Shown here: positions 1-9,070 of the stretch, in pieces
How the letters are laid out: each line of letters opens with the position of its first letter
How positions within the stretch are numbered: position 1 is the stretch's first letter
Assembly (NCBI RefSeq): GCF_902499335.1
Contig: NZ_CABVQK010000010.1
Coordinates: forward strand, 124,001-188,000
Direction: 5' to 3'
DNA from: Burkholderia lata
Lineage (GTDB): Bacteria > Pseudomonadota > Gammaproteobacteria > Burkholderiales > Burkholderiaceae
DNA: 64,000 nucleotides
The notes under the pieces: generated by a model
Told to the model about the DNA's origin: nothing
The model's input: the letters and a program-made list of their open reading frames with translations, nothing else
Database searches by the model: none
Program-made: the position numbers and the translations under genes

Positions 1-1184
1 ACACGCAGCTCGCTCGGCTGCACGTTCTTCGAATCGAGCGACTGCACGAGCAGGCCGCCGCCCACGCGCTTCAGGTCGAATGCGTTATGGCCGTCGCCGA
101 GCGCGATTTCCAGCAGGCGCACGTTCTGCTTGGCGGCGAACACCTGCTTCGCGGCGTCGGAGAACGACGGTGCGATCAGCACTTCGACGAACTGCTTCGC
201 GACAGCCTGGGCGGCCGCTTCGTCGACTTCGCGGTTGAACGCGATGATGCCGCCGAACGCCGACGTCGGATCCGTCTGGAACGCCTTCGCGTACGCGTCG
301 GCCGAATCGTTGCCGACCGCGACGCCGCACGGGTTCGCATGCTTGATGATCACGCAGGCCGGTGCGTCGAACGTCTTCACGCATTCCCACGCCGCGTCGG
401 AATCGGCGATGTTGTTGTACGACAGTTCCTTGCCCTGCAGCTGGCGGTAGTTCGCCAGTGCGCCGGCCGGCGTCGCGAGGTCGCGGTAGAACGCGGCGGT
501 CTGGTGCGGGTTCTCGCCGTAGCGCAGGTCCTGCACCTTGTCGAACGCCATGTTCAGCGTCGCCGGGTACGCGCTGCGCGATGCGTGCTTCAGCTCGTCG
601 GTCAGGCTCGTCAGGTAGTTCGTGATCGCGCCGTCGTATTGCGCGGTGTGCGCGAACACCTTCGTCGCGAGGCGGAAGTTGGTCGGGTAGCCGACCGCAT
701 TGCCGTTCGCCTTCATTTCATCGAGCACGACCGCGTAGTCGGCCGGATCGACGACGACCGTCACGTCGCGGTGGTTCTTCGCGGCCGAGCGCAGCATCGT
801 CGGGCCGCCGATGTCGATGTTCTCGATCGCGTCGGCGAGCGTGCAGTCGTCCTTCGCGATCGTCGCGACGAACGGGTACAGGTTCACGACGAGCAGGTCG
901 ATCGTCGGGATGCCGTGCTGTTCCAGCGCCTGCATGTGCTCGGGCAGGTCGCGGCGGGCCAGGATGCCGCCGTGCACCTTCGGGTGGAGCGTCTTCACGC
1001 GCCCATCGAGCATTTCCGGGAAGCCCGTGTAATCAGCCACTTCGGTAACGGGCAGGCCCGCGTCGGCGAGCAGTTTCGCGGTGCCGCCCGTCGACAGCAG
1101 CTTGACGCCGAGGTCGGACAGCGACTTCGCGAAGTCGACGATGCCGGTCTTGTCGGAAACGGAAATGAGCGCTTGCTTGATCAT
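1..1184 (-). CDS. purH: Bifunctional AICAR transformylase/IMP cyclohydrolase PurH (partial, C-terminus cut off)
   Basis: PurH catalyses the last two steps of de novo IMP synthesis in the cytoplasm: formylation of AICAR, then ring closure. The protein starts MIKQALISVSDKTGIVDFA at 1184. It shows the MGS-like cyclohydrolase domain (STGGT at residues 31-35, GRVKTLHPKVHGG at 61-73), followed by the start of the transformylase domain. About 394 of the usual ~520 residues are inside the window; the rest lies beyond base 1. The gene follows fis on the same strand after 44 nt, so dusB-fis-purH is probably one transcript. Family assignment is secure from the N-terminal domain. Confidence 0.95.
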   Translation of the reverse strand, partial: MIKQALISVSDKTGIVDFAKSLSDLGVKLLSTGGTAKLLADAGLPVTEVADYTGFPEMLDGRVKTLHPKVHGGILARRDLPEHMQALEQHGIPTIDLLVVNLYPFVATIAKDDCTLADAIENIDIGGPTMLRSAAKNHRDVTVVVDPADYAVVLDEMKANGNAVGYPTNFRLATKVFAHTAQYDGAITNYLTSLTDELKHASRSAYPATLNMAFDKVQDLRYGENPHQTAAFYRDLATPAGALANYRQLQGKELSYNNIADSDAAWECVKTFDAPACVIIKHANPCGVAVGNDSADAYAKAFQTDPTSAFGGIIAFNREVDEAAAQAVAKQFVEVLIAPSFSDAAKQVFAAKQNVRLLEIALGDGHNAFDLKRVGGGLLVQSLDSKNVQPSELR

Positions 1185-1228
1185 GATGGAACCACCAATA
1201 GCCAGGGAAACGGGGACGGGACGGCTGC

Positions 1229-1462
1229 CTACAGCAGGCCGTGCTGCTGCAGCTTCTTGCGCAGCGTATTGCGATTGATGCCGAGGTACTCCGCGGCGAG
1301 CGACTGGTTGCCGCCTGCCTGTACGAGCACGACCTCGAGCATCGGCTTTTCGACGCAGGACATCACCATTTCATAGACGTCGTGCGGATTGGAGCCGTCT
1401 AGATCCCGGAAATACACGTCCAGGCTCTCGCGGACACATTGTTCGATGTTGTGCTTGCTCAT
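1229..1462 (-). CDS. fis: Fis-family nucleoid-associated DNA-binding protein
   Basis: A 77-residue protein with the Fis fold. Its C-terminal helix-turn-helix (about residues 52-71, NQSLAAEYLGINRNTLRKKL) is nearly the family consensus. Fis proteins bend DNA and modulate rRNA promoters, recombination and growth-phase expression. It is shorter at the N-terminus than the 98-residue E. coli protein, as is usual in beta-proteobacteria, so the region used there to stimulate Hin/Gin recombinases is reduced. The ATG overlaps the dusB stop codon by 4 nt, which indicates translational coupling and matches the dusB-fis operon of enterics. Confidence 0.95.
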   Translation of the reverse strand: MSKHNIEQCVRESLDVYFRDLDGSNPHDVYEMVMSCVEKPMLEVVLVQAGGNQSLAAEYLGINRNTLRKKLQQHGLL

Positions 1463-2526
1463 GCTGCTAACTGGTTATGGTCGTCCGACTCGCCCTGGCC
1501 GTTTTCCTCTTCGTCATCGACGTAGACGAGGTGGTCCGACAGCGCCTTTTGCGCCTCGAAGAATGCATTGACGGCGGCGAGCTGCTCGCGGGTGGAATCG
1601 AGCGTGTTCATCCTGTGCCGGAACCCGTTGGCACCGGAAAGGCCGCGAGTGTACCAGCCGATGTGCTTGCGCGCAGTACGGACTCCCGTGAATTCACCAT
1701 AGAAAGCGTAGTGGTCTTCCAGGTGTTCGTTCATCACGTGCTGGATCTCGTCGATCAGCGGCGGCGGCAGCAGCTCGCCGGTTTGCAGGAAATGATCGAT
1801 TTCGCGGAACAGCCACGGCCGACCTTGCGCGGCACGACCGATCATCAGTGCGTCGGCACCGGTTGCGTCGAGCACGGCCTTCGCCTTCGCGGGCGACGTG
1901 ATGTCGCCGTTCGCGACCACCGGAATCCGCACGGCCGCCTTCACGGCCGCGATGGTTTCGTATTCGGCGTCGCCGCGGTACAGGTCGGCGCGCGTGCGGC
2001 CGTGCACGGTGAGCATCGAGATGCCGGCGGCTTCGGCCAGGCGCGCGACCGTGATCGCGTTCTTGTGCTCGCGATCCCAGCCCGTGCGGATCTTCAGCGT
2101 GACGGGCACCGCATCCGGCCCCGTGCCGACCGCCGCGACGACGGCCTCGACGATGCGCTGCACGAGCGGCTCGTTCTGCAGCAGCGCGGAGCCGGCCGCG
2201 ACGTTGCAGACCTTCTTCGCCGGGCAGCCCATGTTGATGTCGATGATCTGCGCGCCGTTGTCGACGTTGTAGCGGGCCGCTTCGGCCATCATCGCCGGAT
2301 CGGCGCCGGCGATCTGGACCGCGATCGGCTCGACCTCGCCTTCGTGGTTCGCGCGCCGCATCGTCTTCGCGCTTTTCCACAGCTGCGCGTTGGATGCCAC
2401 CATCTCGGACACGGCGTAACCGGCCCCCAGCCGCTTGCAGAGCTGGCGGAACGGGCGATCCGTCACGCCGGCCATCGGGGCGACGAACAGGTTGTTACGC
2501 AATACGTGAGGGCCGATAACGGGCAT
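1459..2526 (-). CDS. dusB: tRNA-dihydrouridine synthase B
   Basis: An FMN-dependent TIM-barrel enzyme that reduces uridine to dihydrouridine in the tRNA D-loop. Visible signatures are VAPMAGVTDRPFR (residues 15-27), the catalytic cysteine in NMGCPAKKV (Cys101), and the HGRTR and GDI phosphate/FMN-binding segments. At 355 residues it is longer than E. coli DusB (321); the excess is an acidic tail (DDEEENGQGESDD) at the C-terminus. It is the first gene of the dusB-fis unit, overlapping fis by 4 nt. A 125-nt gap separates it from the ubiH-like gene upstream and probably holds its promoter. Confidence 0.95.
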   Translation of the reverse strand: MPVIGPHVLRNNLFVAPMAGVTDRPFRQLCKRLGAGYAVSEMVASNAQLWKSAKTMRRANHEGEVEPIAVQIAGADPAMMAEAARYNVDNGAQIIDINMGCPAKKVCNVAAGSALLQNEPLVQRIVEAVVAAVGTGPDAVPVTLKIRTGWDREHKNAITVARLAEAAGISMLTVHGRTRADLYRGDAEYETIAAVKAAVRIPVVANGDITSPAKAKAVLDATGADALMIGRAAQGRPWLFREIDHFLQTGELLPPPLIDEIQHVMNEHLEDHYAFYGEFTGVRTARKHIGWYTRGLSGANGFRHRMNTLDSTREQLAAVNAFFEAQKALSDHLVYVDDEEENGQGESDDHNQLAA

Positions 2527-2651
2527 CGCAATGGCACCGCCCGCGGCTGGCGCGGGCAGGGGAAGGGAAGACGGAAAACGAGCATTTTACCGTATTCCCA
2601 TGCCCCGCCGATTTGACCCGGTTTGAGTGGCGCGACTGTGCGCGCCGCGCG

Positions 2652-3839
2652 TCAGTTGCGCTGGCCGAACATCATCTGGCGCGCGATCAGCTTCTTCAGA
2701 GGCGGCACGAACTCGAGCGCGGTGAGCGCGGCGCCGCGCAGCAGCGGAAGCGGGCCCGAGTCGATCGTGAACAGGCGTGCAAGCGTGTCGGTCGCGCCGA
2801 TCGTGAAGCGCCGGTCGAGGGCGCGGCGCGCGTTGAAGGTGGCGAGCGCGGTCGCTTCGAAGCCTTGCGCGGACAGCGTGTCGACGAGCGTATGCCCATC
2901 GCGCAGCCCGAGGTTGAGCCCCTGGCCCGCGACGGGGTGCAGGGTTTGCGCGGCATTGCCGACGATCGCGACGCGGCCGTTGACGAGCGTCTGCGCGGCG
3001 TTCAGGCCGAGCGGGAACGACGCGCGGCCCGCGATCGCGACGAACTCGCCCATGCGTTCGCCGAATGCGCCACCGAGCTCGCGCAGGAACGCGTCGTCGG
3101 GCAGCGCGGCGCGGCGCGCCGCTTCATCGGGCGTGCAGCACCAGACGAGCGCGTACTCGGCCTGGCGCGGCCCGCCGAGCGGCAGCAGCGCGAGCGGGCC
3201 TTCGTGCGTGAAGCGTTCCCACGCGACGTTCGGGCGCGGCGCCGATACGGTGACCGTACCGACGAGCGCGGTCTGCCCGTAGTCGCGGCGATGCTTGGCC
3301 GTATCGGCCTGCTGTTCGTGGAACAGCCCGCCTTCGGCATTGATGACGACGCGTGCGCGCAGCGTGCGCTCGCCTTGCGGGCCGTCGAGCGTCAGCGTGA
3401 CGCCGTCGGCATCCTGCTGCGGCGCGCGTGCCGTGGTCGACGTGAGCCAGTCGACGCGCGTGCCGCGCACGGTGCCCGCGAGTGCCTGCACGAGCGAGCC
3501 GTAGCGCACGACATAGCCGAGCGCGGCGAGGTCGTGCTCGTCGCGGTCGATCAGCGTGCGGCCGAAATGGCCGCGCTGCGAGACGTGGATATGTTCGATC
3601 GGCGTCACGTCGGCGGGCCACGCGAGCGTGTCGAGCAGCACGCGGCTGCCATGCGACACGGCGATCGCGCGCGGATCGTTCGCGCTCGCGGCCGGTTCGC
3701 GTGCATCGATCAGTGCGATCGATGCGTGCTGCGTGGCGCTGCGGCGCGCGAGCCAGCCGGCGAGCGCGAGCCCGACGGGGCCCGCGCCGACGATGGCGAG
3801 ATCGTAGTCCGGCGTGGCCGGGGAGGAAGCGGTCGTCAT
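2652..3839 (-). CDS. ubiH: UbiH/UbiF-family FAD-dependent monooxygenase (ubiquinone biosynthesis)
   Basis: A 395-residue flavoprotein hydroxylase. It has an N-terminal Rossmann motif (IVGAGPVGLALAG, residues 16-28) and the second FAD motif of this family near residue 290 (GNAAQTLHPVAGQGLNLGLRDG). Such enzymes hydroxylate the aromatic ring of ubiquinone precursors at the inner membrane. Which ring position it modifies (UbiH, UbiF or UbiI activity) cannot be decided from sequence alone, so the symbol is by family. It lies 40 nt downstream of pepP on the same strand, a linkage also seen in E. coli (pepP-ubiH), which supports the call. Confidence 0.85.
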   Translation of the reverse strand: MTTASSPATPDYDLAIVGAGPVGLALAGWLARRSATQHASIALIDAREPAASANDPRAIAVSHGSRVLLDTLAWPADVTPIEHIHVSQRGHFGRTLIDRDEHDLAALGYVVRYGSLVQALAGTVRGTRVDWLTSTTARAPQQDADGVTLTLDGPQGERTLRARVVINAEGGLFHEQQADTAKHRRDYGQTALVGTVTVSAPRPNVAWERFTHEGPLALLPLGGPRQAEYALVWCCTPDEAARRAALPDDAFLRELGGAFGERMGEFVAIAGRASFPLGLNAAQTLVNGRVAIVGNAAQTLHPVAGQGLNLGLRDGHTLVDTLSAQGFEATALATFNARRALDRRFTIGATDTLARLFTIDSGPLPLLRGAALTALEFVPPLKKLIARQMMFGQRN

Positions 3840-3879
3840 CTTGATTCGTGAAACGGAGGTAACGGTCGGCGGCAGCCGG

Positions 3880-5265
3880 TCATGCGCCCGCGCGCATCAG
3901 CGCTTCGATCTCGTCCGCTGCGACGGGCACACCGCGCGTGATCAGCTCGCAGCCGTGCTCGCGCACGATCGCGTCGTCCTCGATGCGGATGCCGATGTTC
4001 CAGTACTCGGGCGGCACGTCGTCGGCGGCGCGCACATACAGGCCGGGCTCGATCGTCAGCGTCATGCCGGCCTTCAGCGTGCGCCACGGCAGCACGCCGT
4101 TGCCGTCGCGCTCGGCGAGCCGCTCGCGGTAGTCGCCGCAATCGTGCACGTCCATGCCGATCCAGTGGCCGGTGCGGTGCATGTAGAAGCGCGTGTACGC
4201 GCGCTCGGCAATCACGTCGTCGACGTTCGAGAAGCGTGTTTTCGGGATGATGCCGGTGTCGAGCAGCCCCTGCGCGAGCACGCGCACGGCGGCGTCGTGC
4301 GGCGCCTCGAACGGCACGCCGGCGCGGGTCGCGTCGATCGCGGCCTGCTGCGCGGCGAGCACGATGTCGTACAGCGTGCGCTGCGCGGGCGAGAAGCGCC
4401 CGTTGGCCGGGAACGTGCGCGTGATGTCCGACGCGTAGCCGTCGAGTTCGCACGCGGCGTCGATCAGGATCAGGTCGCCGTCTTTGGCGGCCGCGTTGCC
4501 GGCCGGGTAGTGCAGCACGCACGCGTTCGCGCCGGCCGCGACGATCGAGCCGTACGCGGGCGATTGCGCGCCGTGCTTGCGGAATACATACAGCAGCTCG
4601 GCCTCGAGTTCGTATTCGCGGATGCCGGGGCGGCACGCCTGCATCGCGCGGCGGTGCGCGAGCGCGGAGATGTGCGCGGCGCGCATCATGATCGCGAGCT
4701 CGTGCTCGTCCTTCACGAGCCGCATGTCGTCGAGCAGCGGCGTGAGGTCGAGCATCGCGTCCGGCGCAGCGACGCCCGTGCGCGCCAGCGCGCGCACCGC
4801 GTCGACCCAGCCCGCGAGCTGGCGGTCGAAGTCGGCAGACGCGCCGAACCGGTAGTGCACGGTGCCCGCGTCGGCGAGCAGGCGCGGCATCTCAGTATCG
4901 ATCACGTCGACCGCGAACGCCGCGTCGAAGCCGAACGCGTCGCGCGCGGCTTCGGGCCCGTAGTGGAAGCCTTCCCAGATTTCGCGGTCGGCATTCTTGC
5001 CGCGGCAGAACAGGATCGACTCCGGCGCGCCGTGCGGCGCGGCCGCATTCAGCACGAGCACGGCATCCGGCTCGCTGAAGCCCGTCAGGTAGTGGAAGTA
5101 GCTGTCGAACCGGTACGGATAGTCCGTATCGCGGTTGCGCGGCACTTCGGGCGCGGTGGGGACGATGGCGACGCCGCCGCCGGCGGCACGCAGTGCGGCA
5201 AGCACGCGTTCACGGCGCTGGCGGTAGACGTCGACGGCGATGGCGGTATCGAGGGGCGCGTTCAT
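3880..5265 (-). CDS. pepP: Xaa-Pro aminopeptidase (aminopeptidase P)
   Basis: A dinuclear manganese peptidase of family M24B that removes an N-terminal residue preceding proline. The N-terminal AMP_N domain (YFHYLTGFSEPDAVLVL) is followed by the pita-bread fold. Metal-binding segments are visible: LILIDAACELDGYASDITRTF supplies the two aspartates, HRTGHWIGMDVHD the histidine, and TIEPGLYV and GIRIEDD the glutamates. I use the ATG at 5265 (MNAPLD), giving 461 residues, the family's usual length. A longer frame to 5361 only adds a low-quality Arg/Ser-rich stretch. It precedes the ubiH-like gene, as in E. coli. Confidence 0.93.
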   Translation of the reverse strand: MNAPLDTAIAVDVYRQRRERVLAALRAAGGGVAIVPTAPEVPRNRDTDYPYRFDSYFHYLTGFSEPDAVLVLNAAAPHGAPESILFCRGKNADREIWEGFHYGPEAARDAFGFDAAFAVDVIDTEMPRLLADAGTVHYRFGASADFDRQLAGWVDAVRALARTGVAAPDAMLDLTPLLDDMRLVKDEHELAIMMRAAHISALAHRRAMQACRPGIREYELEAELLYVFRKHGAQSPAYGSIVAAGANACVLHYPAGNAAAKDGDLILIDAACELDGYASDITRTFPANGRFSPAQRTLYDIVLAAQQAAIDATRAGVPFEAPHDAAVRVLAQGLLDTGIIPKTRFSNVDDVIAERAYTRFYMHRTGHWIGMDVHDCGDYRERLAERDGNGVLPWRTLKAGMTLTIEPGLYVRAADDVPPEYWNIGIRIEDDAIVREHGCELITRGVPVAADEIEALMRAGA

Positions 5266-5450
5266 TCGTGCGATTGTAGCGCCGCGAGACGCCGTGCGTG
5301 AGAGACGGGGGCGAGAAGCCGCCCTGGAAGGCCCGCGCGGCGGTTGTTGCAAACCATCCACAGGCCGGCCGGGCGATTTTCTGTCGTGCGACGCTGGCCG
5401 GTTATGATCGGCGACAACGTATACTCTCGGCGGTTCCCTTAAAAAGGCAG

Positions 5451-6065
5451 ATGATGAAATTAATCGGTTCGCTCAGCAGCCCGTACGTCCGCAAGGCGCG
5501 GATCGTGCTGGCTGAAAAGAAGATCGACTACAAGCTGGAGCTCGAGAACGTGTGGGCGCCGGAGACGGATATTCATGCATCCAATCCGCTCGGCAAGGTC
5601 CCGTGCCTCGTGATGGAGGATGGTGCCGCGGTGTTCGATTCCCGCGTGATTTGCGAATACGTCGACACGCTGTCGCCGGTCGGCAAGCTGATTCCGCCGT
5701 CGGGCCGCGAGCGCCTCGAAGTGCGCTGCTGGGAAGCGCTGGGTGACGGCGTGATCGATGCGGCGGTCGCGATTCGCGTCGAACATACGATGCGCGACGA
5801 GGCGCAGCGCAGCGCGAGCTGGATCGCGCGCCAGCAACGCAAGATCGACGACGGTCTCGTCGCGATGTCGCAGGGGCTCGGCGGCAAGACGTGGTGCGTC
5901 GGTAATCATTACACGCTCGCCGACATCGCACTCGGCTGCGCGCTCGGCTATCTCGACTTCCGGACGCCCGAGCTCAACTGGCGCGATCGCCACCCGAACC
6001 TCGACAAGCATTTCGTGAAGCTGCTGCAGCGGCCGTCGTTCACCGATACGCTGCCGCAGAACTGA
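5451..6065 (+). CDS. Glutathione S-transferase family protein
   Basis: A 204-residue cytosolic GST. The N-terminal thioredoxin-like half contains SSPYVRKARIVL (residues 9-20), with serines in the catalytic position, the cis-proline segment GKVPCLV and the glutathione-gamma-glutamyl motif DSRVICEY. The C-terminal half is all-helical with LADIALGCALGYLDFR. The start is the ATG at 5451 (an in-frame ATG follows at 5454), preceded by AAAAAGGCAG as ribosome binding site; the upstream in-frame extension has no family similarity. It is a single gene with its own terminator at 6101-6130. The substrate is unknown. Confidence 0.9.
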   Translation: MMKLIGSLSSPYVRKARIVLAEKKIDYKLELENVWAPETDIHASNPLGKVPCLVMEDGAAVFDSRVICEYVDTLSPVGKLIPPSGRERLEVRCWEALGDGVIDAAVAIRVEHTMRDEAQRSASWIARQQRKIDDGLVAMSQGLGGKTWCVGNHYTLADIALGCALGYLDFRTPELNWRDRHPNLDKHFVKLLQRPSFTDTLPQN

Positions 6066-6100
6066 GCCGCACGCGTCACATCCACGCATTCGGCAGACGA

Positions 6101-6132
6101 AAGAAAAGCGCCCCGCGGGGCGCTTTTCTTTT
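6101..6132 (+). terminator. Intrinsic terminator after the GST gene (bidirectional)
   Basis: A 14-bp perfect inverted repeat (AAGAAAAGCGCCCC ... GGGGCGCTTTTCTT) with a 2-nt loop, ending in a T tract, 35 nt after the GST stop. The A-rich 5' arm makes it work for the convergent gene on the other strand too. Confidence 0.85.
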
Positions 6133-6168
6133 GGCCGGGCCGCCTCGCGGCGGGGGCGGTTGCCCGCG

Positions 6169-7788
6169 TCATTCGATTGACGCGTACACGGCTTCGCCGA
6201 GCGTGAACGAATCGCTGCGCGAAATCGGCCACCACTTGTCGTACAGCGTAAAGCCGCAGGTATTGCCGTCGAGCAGCGCGCCGGGCTTCAGGTACTTCAG
6301 CAGCTGCGACATCAGCCGGACCTCGTGCGGCGCGATGCGCTGCACGATGTGATGCGCGCGCAGCTCCGACGGGTGCGCGAGGCCGGCTGCCTGCACGAGC
6401 TCCTGCAGCGCGTGCAGCGTATTGCGGTGGAAGTTGTACACGCGGTCGGCCTTGTCGGGCACGACGAGCGCGCGCTGGCGCACCGGGTCCTGGGTCGCGA
6501 CGCCGGTCGGGCAGCGGCCCGTGTGGCAGGTCTGCGCCTGGATGCAGCCGACCGCGAACATGAAGCCGCGCGCCGAGTTCACCCAGTCCGCGCCGATCGC
6601 GAGCGTGCGGGCGACGTCGAACGCGGTGATGATCTTGCCGCTCGCGCCGATCTTCACGCGATCGCGCACGCCGATCCCGACGAGCGTGTTGTGCACGAGC
6701 AGCAGCCCTTCCTGCAGCGGCACGCCGACATGGTCGGTGAATTCGAGCGGCGCCGCGCCCGTGCCGCCTTCCGCGCCGTCGACGACGATGAAGTCCGGCA
6801 CGATGCCGGTCTCGAGCATCGCCTTCGCGATCCCGAAGAATTCCCACGGGTGGCCGACGCACAGCTTGAAGCCGGTCGGCTTGCCGCCCGACAGCGTACG
6901 CAGCCGTTCGACGAATTCGAGCAGCCCGCGCGGTGTCGAAAACTCCGAGTGCGTCGCGGGCGAGATGCAGTCCTTGCCCATCGGCACGCCGCGCGTCTCG
7001 GCGATTTCCGGCGTGATCTTCGCGGCCGGCAGCACGCCGCCGTGGCCGGGCTTCGCGCCCTGCGACAGCTTCACCTCGATCATCTTGACCTGCGGATCGG
7101 CGGCCTGCTTCGCGAACTTGTCGGGGTTGAAGGTGCCGTCGTCGTTGCGGCAGCCGAAGTAGCCGGACGCGATTTCCCAGATGATGTCGCCGCCGTTCTC
7201 GCGGTGGTACTTCGACAGCGAGCCTTCGCCCGTGTCGTGCGCGAAACCGCCTTTCTTCGCGCCGAGGTTCAGCGAGCGGATCGCGTTCGCGGACAGTGAG
7301 CCGAAGCTCATCGCCGAGATGTTGAAGATCGAAATGTCGTACGGTTGCGCGCGATTCGCGCCGACGCGGACGCGGAAATCGTGGTTCGGCAGCTTCGTCG
7401 GCGCGAGCGAGTGGCTGATCCATTCGTGCGCGACGGCCTTCACGTTCAGCTCGGTGCCGTACGGGCGGTTGTCGGCGACGTTCTTCGCGCGCTGGTAGAC
7501 GAGGCTGCGCTGCGCGCGAGAGAACGGCTTCTCGTCGGTGTCGTCCTCGACGAAGTACTGGCGGATTTCAGGTCGGATGAATTCGAACAGGAAGCGGAAG
7601 TGGCCCCAGAGCGGGTAGTTGCGCAGGATCGCGTGGCGGTCCTGCTTGAGGTCGTACAGGCCGAGGGCGACGAGGGCGGCGGGGATGATGATCCACAGCC
7701 AGGAAAGCGCGTGGACCGACGCGAGCGCGGCCACGGCGACGAGCAGCAGGACAGCACACCACATCGCCAGATAGCGTCGTGAAAGCAT
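6169..7788 (-). CDS. FMN-binding glutamate synthase family protein (GltS-like domain, membrane-anchored)
   Basis: A 539-residue protein. It has two N-terminal hydrophobic segments (about residues 5-45), then a glutamate-synthase FMN/Fe-S domain: SFGSLSANAIRSLNLGAKKG, HDTGEGSLSKYH, KLSQGAKPGHGG, VVDGAEGGTGAAP and the cysteine cluster CIQAQTCHTGRCPTG that ligates the Fe-S centre. The amidotransferase domain of true GltB is missing, so it is not a complete glutamate synthase; the physiological reaction is unknown. The ATG at 7788 has a good GGAG; the ORF extends 33 nt further but without a ribosome site. It converges on the GST gene. Confidence 0.88.
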   Translation of the reverse strand: MLSRRYLAMWCAVLLLVAVAALASVHALSWLWIIIPAALVALGLYDLKQDRHAILRNYPLWGHFRFLFEFIRPEIRQYFVEDDTDEKPFSRAQRSLVYQRAKNVADNRPYGTELNVKAVAHEWISHSLAPTKLPNHDFRVRVGANRAQPYDISIFNISAMSFGSLSANAIRSLNLGAKKGGFAHDTGEGSLSKYHRENGGDIIWEIASGYFGCRNDDGTFNPDKFAKQAADPQVKMIEVKLSQGAKPGHGGVLPAAKITPEIAETRGVPMGKDCISPATHSEFSTPRGLLEFVERLRTLSGGKPTGFKLCVGHPWEFFGIAKAMLETGIVPDFIVVDGAEGGTGAAPLEFTDHVGVPLQEGLLLVHNTLVGIGVRDRVKIGASGKIITAFDVARTLAIGADWVNSARGFMFAVGCIQAQTCHTGRCPTGVATQDPVRQRALVVPDKADRVYNFHRNTLHALQELVQAAGLAHPSELRAHHIVQRIAPHEVRLMSQLLKYLKPGALLDGNTCGFTLYDKWWPISRSDSFTLGEAVYASIE

Positions 7789-7906
7789 GGGGACTCCGTA
7801 AGAATCTTGAAATACCGCCATGCGTGCGCTGCGCGGCGGCGGGCCGGCCGCGGTGGAATCGTGTTCCGCCGGGCGCGGCGTGCCGCAAGTCTAAACCGAA
7901 TATGTG

Positions 7907-9070
7907 TCAGCGTGCTTCGGCGAGCGCCGGCGCGTGGCCTGCCGCCGGGGTGGCCTGACCGGGCTGGCCGGCGGCCGCGGATTCGATGATCCCGCCGCCG
8001 AGGCAGATCTCGCCGTCGTACAGCACGGCCGACTGGCCGGGCGTGACGGCCCACTGCGCGTCGTCGAATGCGAGCGAGAAGCGCGCTTCGCCTGCCGGGC
8101 CGGGCGTGGCGGCGCCGAATGCGCACGCCGCGTCGGCCTGCCGGTAGCGGGTCTTCGCACCGCACGCGAAGCCTTCGGCCGGCGGTTCGCCGGCGACCCA
8201 GCTCACGTTGCCGGCGACCAGCTCGCGCGCCAGCAGCCACGGATGATCGTGGCCCTGCACGACATACAGCGTGTTCGACGCGATGTCCTTCGCGGCGACG
8301 AACCACGGATCGCCGTTGCCGCTCTTGCTGCCGCCGAGGCCGATGCCCTTGCGCTGGCCGAACGTGTAGAACGCGAGGCCGATGTGCTCGCCGACGACCT
8401 TGCCGTCCGGCGTCTTCATCGGGCCGGGTTTCGTCGGCAGATAGCGGTTCAGGAAATCGCGGAACGGCCGTTCGCCGATGAAGCAGATGCCGGTCGAATC
8501 CTTCTTCTTCGCGTTCGGCAGCCCGATCTGCGCGGCGATCTCGCGCACCTTCGTCTTCGGGATCTCGCCGAGCGGGAACATCGTCTTCGACAGTTGCGCC
8601 TGGTTCAGCCGGTGCAGGAAGTACGACTGGTCTTTCGTGTGATCGAACGCCTTCAGCAGTTCGAAACGCCCGTCGCGCTCGCGCACGCGCGCGTAGTGGC
8701 CGGTCGCGATCATTTCCGCGTCGAGCGACATCGCGTGATCGAGGAACGCCTTGAACTTGATTTCGGCGTTGCACAGCACGTCGGGGTTCGGCGTGCGGCC
8801 GGCCGAGTATTCGCGCAGGAATTCGGCGAACACGCGGTCCTTGTATTCCGCCGCGAAGTTGACGGCTTCCACGTCGATGCCGATCAGGTCGGCCACCGAC
8901 ACGACGTCGATCCAGTCCTGGCGCGTCGAGCAGTATTCGCCGTCGTCGTCGTCTTCCCAGTTCTTCATGAACAGGCCGACCACGTCGTAACCTTGTTCCT
9001 TCAGCAGCCACGCGGTCACCGACGAATCGACGCCGCCCGACATGCCCACCACTACACGGCGCTTGCTCAT
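7907..9070 (-). CDS. mnmA: tRNA-specific 2-thiouridylase MnmA
   Basis: MnmA thiolates the wobble uridine (s2U34) of tRNA-Glu, -Gln and -Lys using ATP and persulfide sulfur. The PP-loop ATP motif SGGVDS is at residues 11-16. The two catalytic cysteines are Cys100 (NPDVLCNAEIKF) and Cys196 (STGICFIGERPF), and the tRNA-binding TFGQRKGIG segment follows. I chose the ATG at 9070 (MSKRRVVVGM), giving 387 residues; the same frame stays open upstream but there overlaps the Nudix gene. The start overlaps the Nudix stop by 4 nt, so the two are translationally coupled. The C-terminus is Ala/Pro-rich and about 15 residues longer than in E. coli. Confidence 0.96.
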   Translation of the reverse strand: MSKRRVVVGMSGGVDSSVTAWLLKEQGYDVVGLFMKNWEDDDDGEYCSTRQDWIDVVSVADLIGIDVEAVNFAAEYKDRVFAEFLREYSAGRTPNPDVLCNAEIKFKAFLDHAMSLDAEMIATGHYARVRERDGRFELLKAFDHTKDQSYFLHRLNQAQLSKTMFPLGEIPKTKVREIAAQIGLPNAKKKDSTGICFIGERPFRDFLNRYLPTKPGPMKTPDGKVVGEHIGLAFYTFGQRKGIGLGGSKSGNGDPWFVAAKDIASNTLYVVQGHDHPWLLARELVAGNVSWVAGEPPAEGFACGAKTRYRQADAACAFGAATPGPAGEARFSLAFDDAQWAVTPGQSAVLYDGEICLGGGIIESAAAGQPGQATPAAGHAPALAEAR